Shown here: one piece after another, positions 60,235-64,000 of the stretch | Numbering within the stretch: the stretch's first letter is position 1 | Layout: the number at the start of each line of letters is the position of its first letter | Origin: Leptolyngbya sp. FACHB-261 | Lineage (GTDB): Bacteria > Cyanobacteriota > Cyanobacteriia > FACHB-261 | Length of the DNA stretch: 64,000 nt | Direction of reading: 5' to 3' | Assembly (NCBI RefSeq): GCF_014696065.1 | Contig: NZ_JACJPL010000018.1 | Coordinates: 186,001-250,000 of the forward strand | Made by a program: the position numbers and the translations under genes | The notes under the pieces: model-generated | Database searches by the model: none | The model's input: only the letters and a program-made list of their open reading frames with translations | What the model was told of the DNA's origin: nothing

Positions 60235-61176
60235 TTAGTCGTAGACTTCCCGGTAACGCCTAGCAATCCAATAGCTAATAATGTTGAGAGCCAGGGTCAT
60301 TAGGAACAACACAGCCCCCACAGCAAACAGAGTTTTATAGGCAGTGGTGCCACGGGGCGTGTCACCGGCCGCAACCTGAGCAATATAAGCGGTCATAGCA
60401 GCGACCGATTCCAAAGGATTCAGAGTTAGGCGAGGCTGTTGCCCCGCAGCAATCACAACAATCATGGTTTCGCCGACTGCTCTAGAAACCCCCAGAATGA
60501 TCGACGCAATAATTCCAGACAGGGCGGCTGGCAGCACAATTTTGGTCGTTACTTCCATTTTTGTAGCCCCCAAACCATACGCCGCCTCGCGTAAGGAGCG
60601 AGGCACAGCCCGCAAGGAGTCCAAGCTAATCGAGCCAATCGTGGGGATGATCATGATTCCCATGACCAATCCAGCACTTAGAGCATTAAAAATAGCTAGG
60701 GGTAAGAAACTGCGCAGCAGAGGGGTTACAAACAGAAGCGCAAAGTATCCGAAAACAACCGTTGGAATCCCGGCCAATAACTCTAAGGCAGGACGCAGAA
60801 TACTGGCCAGCTTAGAGGAGGCATATTCACTTAGATAAATTGCAGAGGCAAGCCCCAAGGGAACTGCGATCAGCATCGCAATCGCTGCAATTAAAACAGT
60901 GCCGTTAATGAGAGGCCAGATGCCAAAGTGCTGATCGGCAAACAGAGGAGTCCATCGAGTGTCCAGGAAGAATTGAGCAAACGAAACTTCTTGAAAAAAC
61001 TCGAAGGTGACCTCAAAGAGAACCGCCACGATGCCAAAGGTCGTGAGGATCGAAACGAGACCACAGGCCAATAAAAGCAGTGCAATGAGTCGCTCTCGCA
61101 AGTTGCGGGAAGCGCTCTTCTGAAGCGATTGATTGAGGTTTGCTGCAGGAGAAGAAGTTGAATTAGAGGCTTGCAT
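60235..61176 (-). CDS. pstC: Phosphate ABC transporter permease PstC
   Basis: 313 residues from ATG 61176; the frame extends to 61245 but the added His/Arg-rich part is not family sequence. Helices: [64 protein letters not shown], and more. EAA loop [37 protein letters not shown]. It forms the channel with PstA. It lies 162 bp downstream of pstS. Confidence 0.96.
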   Translation of the reverse strand: MQASNSTSSPAANLNQSLQKSASRNLRERLIALLLLACGLVSILTTFGIVAVLFEVTFEFFQEVSFAQFFLDTRWTPLFADQHFGIWPLINGTVLIAAIAMLIAVPLGLASAIYLSEYASSKLASILRPALELLAGIPTVVFGYFALLFVTPLLRSFLPLAIFNALSAGLVMGIMIIPTIGSISLDSLRAVPRSLREAAYGLGATKMEVTTKIVLPAALSGIIASIILGVSRAVGETMIVVIAAGQQPRLTLNPLESVAAMTAYIAQVAAGDTPRGTTAYKTLFAVGAVLFLMTLALNIISYWIARRYREVYD

Positions 61177-61338
61177 GGATATAGATAGCCTGTGAGCGTG
61201 CCGGTGACTAAGCCGAGGCAGAGGACAGGAATGAGTTACAGGCAAAGAGAATTAAAGCCAGCAGTTCTCTACTCGTCATGCAGCTTCTATCAGCTCATAC
61301 CCTGGGTAACGAGCAGCGAGCTGCTGGCTTCAATTCGG

Positions 61339-62430
61339 CTACTGGGCGGCTTCGCGGCCTAGAACCTCAGTGATATCCTCACCCGGTTTAGCATCTTTGA
61401 AGGTAGAGCCCGTTTTGCTGGAGGCAACTCGTTCTTGAGCCTTGGAGTAGCCCTCATCTGGCAGTGCTACATAACCCACGTCCTTGACCAGAGCTTTAGA
61501 ATTCGATAGATAGAAATCTACGAACGACTTTACCGCTGGCTTTTCGTCCAGGGATTTCTTGCTGACATAGATAAACAGCGGACGTGACAGGGGCGCGTAG
61601 CTGCCGTTCACGACGTTATCCAGCGGGACGGGGGCTTGGCATTCACCAGTATCAGGGTTCTTAACTTGCAGCAGCTTAAGCTTGTCCTGATTCTCTTCAA
61701 AGTAAGCAACGCCAAAATAGCCAAGGGCGCCCGGATCACCGGCAACCCCCTGCACGAGGACATTATCGTCTTCGCTAGGGGTATAGTCTGTGCGGCTAGC
61801 CTTGGCTTTGTCATTAATCGCTTCCGTGAAGTACTCAAAGGTACCGGAATCGGTGCCAGGGCCGTAAAGCTTTAGTGGTGTGCTGGGGAATTGAGGGTTG
61901 ATTTGATTCCAATTGGTCACCTTACCGGTTGCAGTCGTGTCCCACATCTTTTTCAGTTCTTCAACTGAAAGACAGGTAGCGAACTGGTTTTGGGGGTTAA
62001 CAACAATAGCAATCCCGTCTAGGGCGACAGGCAGTTCAACAAACTCAATTCCTGCTTGTGTGCAGGTTTCAATTTCTTCCGCTTTGATCGGACGCGACGC
62101 ATTCGCGACATCAATTTCACCAGCACAGAACTTCTTCATCCCACCACCAGTACCACTGGAGGCAACACTCACTTGAGCGTTGGGGTTAGCCCCTTGAAAT
62201 TCCTCAGCAATAGCTTGAGAAATGGGGAAAACGGTGCTTGAACCATCAACTGCTACAGTACCGGTGACTTGTTCACCGCCTGCACTGGCACCAGCAGCCG
62301 GAGAGGCAGAGGAACCTGCATCACTTCCTGGCTGAGAACTACCACCTTGGCAAGCGCTGACCCCTGCCAGCGAGAAAACCATCAAAGAGGCAAACAGGGT
62401 TCGACGATTTGGCTTGAAGCGAGAGAGCAT
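61339..62430 (-). CDS. pstS: Phosphate-binding lipoprotein PstS
   Basis: 363 residues from ATG 62430. The lipobox SLAGVSAC gives a lipidated Cys, followed by a Ser/Gly/Ala linker. Phosphate-binding loops are standard: DGSSTVFPISQAIAEEF, SSGTGGGMKKFCAGEIDVANASRPI, and GPGTDSGTFEYFTEAI. It captures phosphate in the periplasm for PstCA. A Pho-box-like repeat lies about 60 bp upstream. A divergent second binding protein is encoded just before it. Confidence 0.97.
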   Translation of the reverse strand: MLSRFKPNRRTLFASLMVFSLAGVSACQGGSSQPGSDAGSSASPAAGASAGGEQVTGTVAVDGSSTVFPISQAIAEEFQGANPNAQVSVASSGTGGGMKKFCAGEIDVANASRPIKAEEIETCTQAGIEFVELPVALDGIAIVVNPQNQFATCLSVEELKKMWDTTATGKVTNWNQINPQFPSTPLKLYGPGTDSGTFEYFTEAINDKAKASRTDYTPSEDDNVLVQGVAGDPGALGYFGVAYFEENQDKLKLLQVKNPDTGECQAPVPLDNVVNGSYAPLSRPLFIYVSKKSLDEKPAVKSFVDFYLSNSKALVKDVGYVALPDEGYSKAQERVASSKTGSTFKDAKPGEDITEVLGREAAQ

Positions 62431-62492
62431 CACAATACGTTGGTTATAGTCTAGTCAAACGCCTTGAATGTTACAACTTCAGCGTAAAGACC

Positions 62493-62520
62493 GGTTTAAC
62501 AACAGATTAAGAGCGTTAAT
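62493..62520 (-). promoter_or_regulatory. Candidate Pho box upstream of pstS
   Basis: On the minus strand ATTAACGC (62513-62520), then CTTAATCT (62504-62511), three bases, GTTAAACC (62493-62500). The last two 8-mers have the 11-bp period of cyanobacterial SphR/PhoB sites (PyTTAAPyPyT/A). CTTAATCT matches fully; GTTAAACC only partly. Phosphate starvation control is expected. Confidence 0.6.
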
Positions 62521-62644
62521 ACCAGTCTTTATAGGTAGATGGCAAGCAGTTCTGTTACCAAATTTTAGACTATTTCAGGCTATCTATAAAACAGCTTTTT
62601 AATAAGGTCTATCGCCTGGTACAAGCGCTTCAATCTCAAATTGA

Positions 62645-63565
62645 TTAAAGCTTTCTTCTGCTTAAATAATAATCGACAAAGGCCTTAACCTGTGACTTCG
62701 CGTACAACGACCTCTGATTCACGTAAATACGCAGTGTTCTGGCTAAAGGGTCCGTTGGCGCTTCTGGAGCTAGGGCTGGGCTAGCAGAGGTCTGGCAACC
62801 GTCCTCACTGTATGTAGGCACTATGCGCAGTCCAGCTACTTCCACCTGACTGGCATCAACATAAGCCAATGCCTCTGGCGTTGCTGCCACAGCTCGGACC
62901 AAGCTGTCGCCATTTTCCTGCGGCTGATAGTCTGAGCGGCTGCTTCCCTCTTTGCCATTGATGCTGCTTGTGAAGTGGCTAAAAGCTGTGGAGTCCGGCC
63001 CAGGCCCATAAAGCTTGAGCGGTAAGTTTGGGAATGACGGGTCGAGTTGCCGCCAGTTCTGCAGCTGGCCTTCGGCTGAAGGTCCCCAAACTCTCTGGAG
63101 TTGGCTGATCGTCAAACAGTTGAGCCAGGTGTTTTTGGCATTAACAACAACTACCAGCTTCTCAACCGCGATCGGCCAGGTGACTAGCTCAATGCCTGCT
63201 CGCCTACAGCTTTCGGTCTCCGGCACAGTCACAGGACGGGCTGCAGAAACTAAGTCGATGGCACCAGCACAGAGCTTTTTGAATCCGGATTCCGTACCAC
63301 TCAAACCAATGTTGATCTGGGCTTGGGGGTGCTCAAGCTTGAATCCTTCAACGGTGGCCTGAAGCAAAGAACTTGCGGCCCCTGTACCATCAACCTCAAT
63401 GGCTCCTTTAACAAGTTCAGGCGTTGCAGTCGAAGGTATTGGCGTCTGAGAATTACCTGTAGTGGGCGGTGTCGCTCGGACACAACTTGTAGAAAACAGG
63501 GCCAGCAGAGCTAGTCCAGATACCCACTTTTCACTTACATACCTGCTCAAACCATACCTGCTCAA
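62645..63565 (-). CDS. sphX: SphX-like second phosphate-binding-type lipoprotein
   Basis: 306 residues. No ATG or GTG exists in frame after the upstream stop, so the start is a TTG: 63565, or 63550 within a 15-bp duplication that encodes SRYGL-SRYVS. The lipobox is LFSTSC. The fold matches PstS (VDGTGAASSLLQATVEGF, LSGTESGFKKLCAGAIDLVSAARPV), but the third phosphate loop reads GPGPDSTAFSHFTSSI instead of GPGTDSGTFEYF. SphX proteins are phosphate-regulated binding proteins beside pst genes in cyanobacteria; the loop change may alter affinity or ligand. First gene of the series, 214 bp upstream of pstS. Symbol by analogy. Confidence 0.82.
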   Translation of the reverse strand: MSRYGLSRYVSEKWVSGLALLALFSTSCVRATPPTTGNSQTPIPSTATPELVKGAIEVDGTGAASSLLQATVEGFKLEHPQAQINIGLSGTESGFKKLCAGAIDLVSAARPVTVPETESCRRAGIELVTWPIAVEKLVVVVNAKNTWLNCLTISQLQRVWGPSAEGQLQNWRQLDPSFPNLPLKLYGPGPDSTAFSHFTSSINGKEGSSRSDYQPQENGDSLVRAVAATPEALAYVDASQVEVAGLRIVPTYSEDGCQTSASPALAPEAPTDPLARTLRIYVNQRSLYAKSQVKAFVDYYLSRRKL

Positions 63566-63618
63566 ACCGTTACGCCAGCCTCTGCTAACAGACTGTAAAT
63601 TTTTTCGGGAGTTATTCT

Positions 63619-63650
63619 ATCATAGAACAAAACTGTATATTTCAATACAG
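63619..63650 (-). promoter_or_regulatory. Possible promoter/operator of the sphX-like gene
   Basis: On the minus strand the palindrome CTGTAT-TGAAAT-ATACAG (63633-63650) overlaps TTGAAA (63640-63645). TATGAT follows 15 bp later (63619-63624). The spacing is short for sigma-70. The palindrome could be an operator. Confidence 0.35.
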
Positions 63651-63753
63651 ATTTTTAGCAGAATCTTATGAATAAAACTCTCCCACACCCCTATCCTAGA
63701 CATTTTCTAAACTCCGAACCAGACTTAGCACTGCCAACCTGGCTGGATTCCCA

Positions 63754-63780
63754 GGCTGGTTTCTGGCCGGCCAACCAGCC
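63754..63780 (-). terminator. Hairpin at the 3' end of the edge gene
   Basis: GGCTGGTT (63754-63761) pairs with AACCAGCC (63773-63780), with GGCCGGCC inside. It starts at the stop of the minus-strand frame that enters from the right. No T-run. Confidence 0.4.
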
Positions 63781-64000
63781 TAAGCCCTTAGGACTTCGAC
63801 ACCAGCAGGTCCAAACGAACTGGCTACGGTGCAGCGGCCACTCTGATCACGCAACTCGATACCACTGGTTTGCTCAGGGGTCTGAATTCTAGAAGGGGCT
63901 TGTTTTTCCGGCAGCTGCGGTCGCTCCACACCGTTTTTGAGCACATCGAAGTAGAGCGCTCGATAGCCAGATAGCACATTACTATCGGCTCGGTCTGCGC
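63780..64000 (-). CDS. C-terminal fragment of a protein cut by the window edge
   Basis: A minus-strand frame open from the right edge to TAG at 63780-63782: about 73 residues including SGYRALYFDVLKNGVERPQL and a C-terminal Gly/Ser/Val-rich end. Not recognised. Coding is suggested by the open frame and composition and by a hairpin at the stop. An overlapping plus-strand frame (63668-63892) looks less likely. Confidence 0.45.
   Translation of the reverse strand, partial: ADRADSNVLSGYRALYFDVLKNGVERPQLPEKQAPSRIQTPEQTSGIELRDQSGRCTVASSFGPAGVEVLRA

Noticed and set aside
63668-63892. 74-residue plus-strand ORF near the right edge
   Set aside because: It overlaps a minus-strand frame open from the edge and includes the GGCCGGCC hairpin; composition is not convincing.

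Overview
The window is a stretch of cyanobacterial chromosome. Cyanobacterium-specific genes occur throughout: psbA (photosystem II D1), ndhM, an nblS/hik33-type sensor kinase, and several small families known from cyanobacteria and plastids (DUF2949, DUF2232, a DUF2996-like protein, a DUF6816-like protein). Metabolic context also fits: cobalamin genes, the sphX/pst phosphate system, glgB, ureC, and a candidate NtcA box. Base composition looks moderate, slightly above 50% G+C by eye. I do not assign a genus. There is no rRNA, no CRISPR array, and no transposase or prophage module. The gene order reads as core chromosome with a few accessory loci.

Layout. 0-10 kb: 3' end of a histidine kinase cut by the window edge; a minus-strand oxidoreductase cluster (SDR, OYE-type flavoenzyme, dienelactone hydrolase); a Uma2 protein; an RTX-repeat protein; a LOG-like protein; a 2Fe-2S ferredoxin; a probable 6S RNA; an ArsR regulator; unknown genes. 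10-20 kb: HutX/ChuX-like and DUF6816-like pair; tRNA-Arg(CCU); allA; an overlapping membrane cytochrome b / molybdopterin oxidoreductase pair; cobO; a small gene behind a consensus NtcA site; rpoZ; GDSL esterase; DUF2232 protein; CobT-like protein. 20-32 kb: a 1043-residue membrane protein with about eight repeats, a PEP-CTERM protein, a dCache histidine kinase, two LprI-like secreted paralogues, and an APC-permease/histidine-kinase fusion. 32-40 kb: an array of palindromes at exact 42-bp spacing, a second Uma2 protein, ureC without ureA/ureB, a GH19 lysozyme/chitinase-like protein, a repeat-rich 900-bp gap, glgB and a pentapeptide-repeat protein. 40-50 kb: ABC sugar permease downstream of nblS, a four-GAF protein with a kinase-like C-terminus but no phospho-accepting histidine, pyrD behind a 21-codon leader ORF, and psbA. 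50-64 kb: RMD1-like protein, tldD, aroA, a Crp/Fnr regulator, an alpha/beta hydrolase, a DUF2996-like gene with ndhM, and sphX-like/pstS/pstC/pstA/pstB behind a Pho box.

Working together. The sphX-like/pst cluster is a complete high-affinity phosphate importer. AllA (ureidoglycolate to glyoxylate plus urea) and UreC (urea to ammonia) suggest purine-nitrogen salvage, but the urease small subunits and accessory genes must lie elsewhere. CobO and the CobT-like protein belong to corrinoid synthesis. NblS is the stress kinase controlling psbA-type and phycobilisome-degradation genes in other cyanobacteria, and the psbA here encodes a Gln130 (low-light type) D1.

A recurring oddity is short tandem duplication. 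At a dozen or more loci, 10-17 bp units of locus-specific sequence are repeated two to four times in tandem, mostly between genes, sometimes bridging a stop and a start codon or extending a reading frame. The clearest unexplained structure is the 42-bp-phased palindrome array at 32221-32399.
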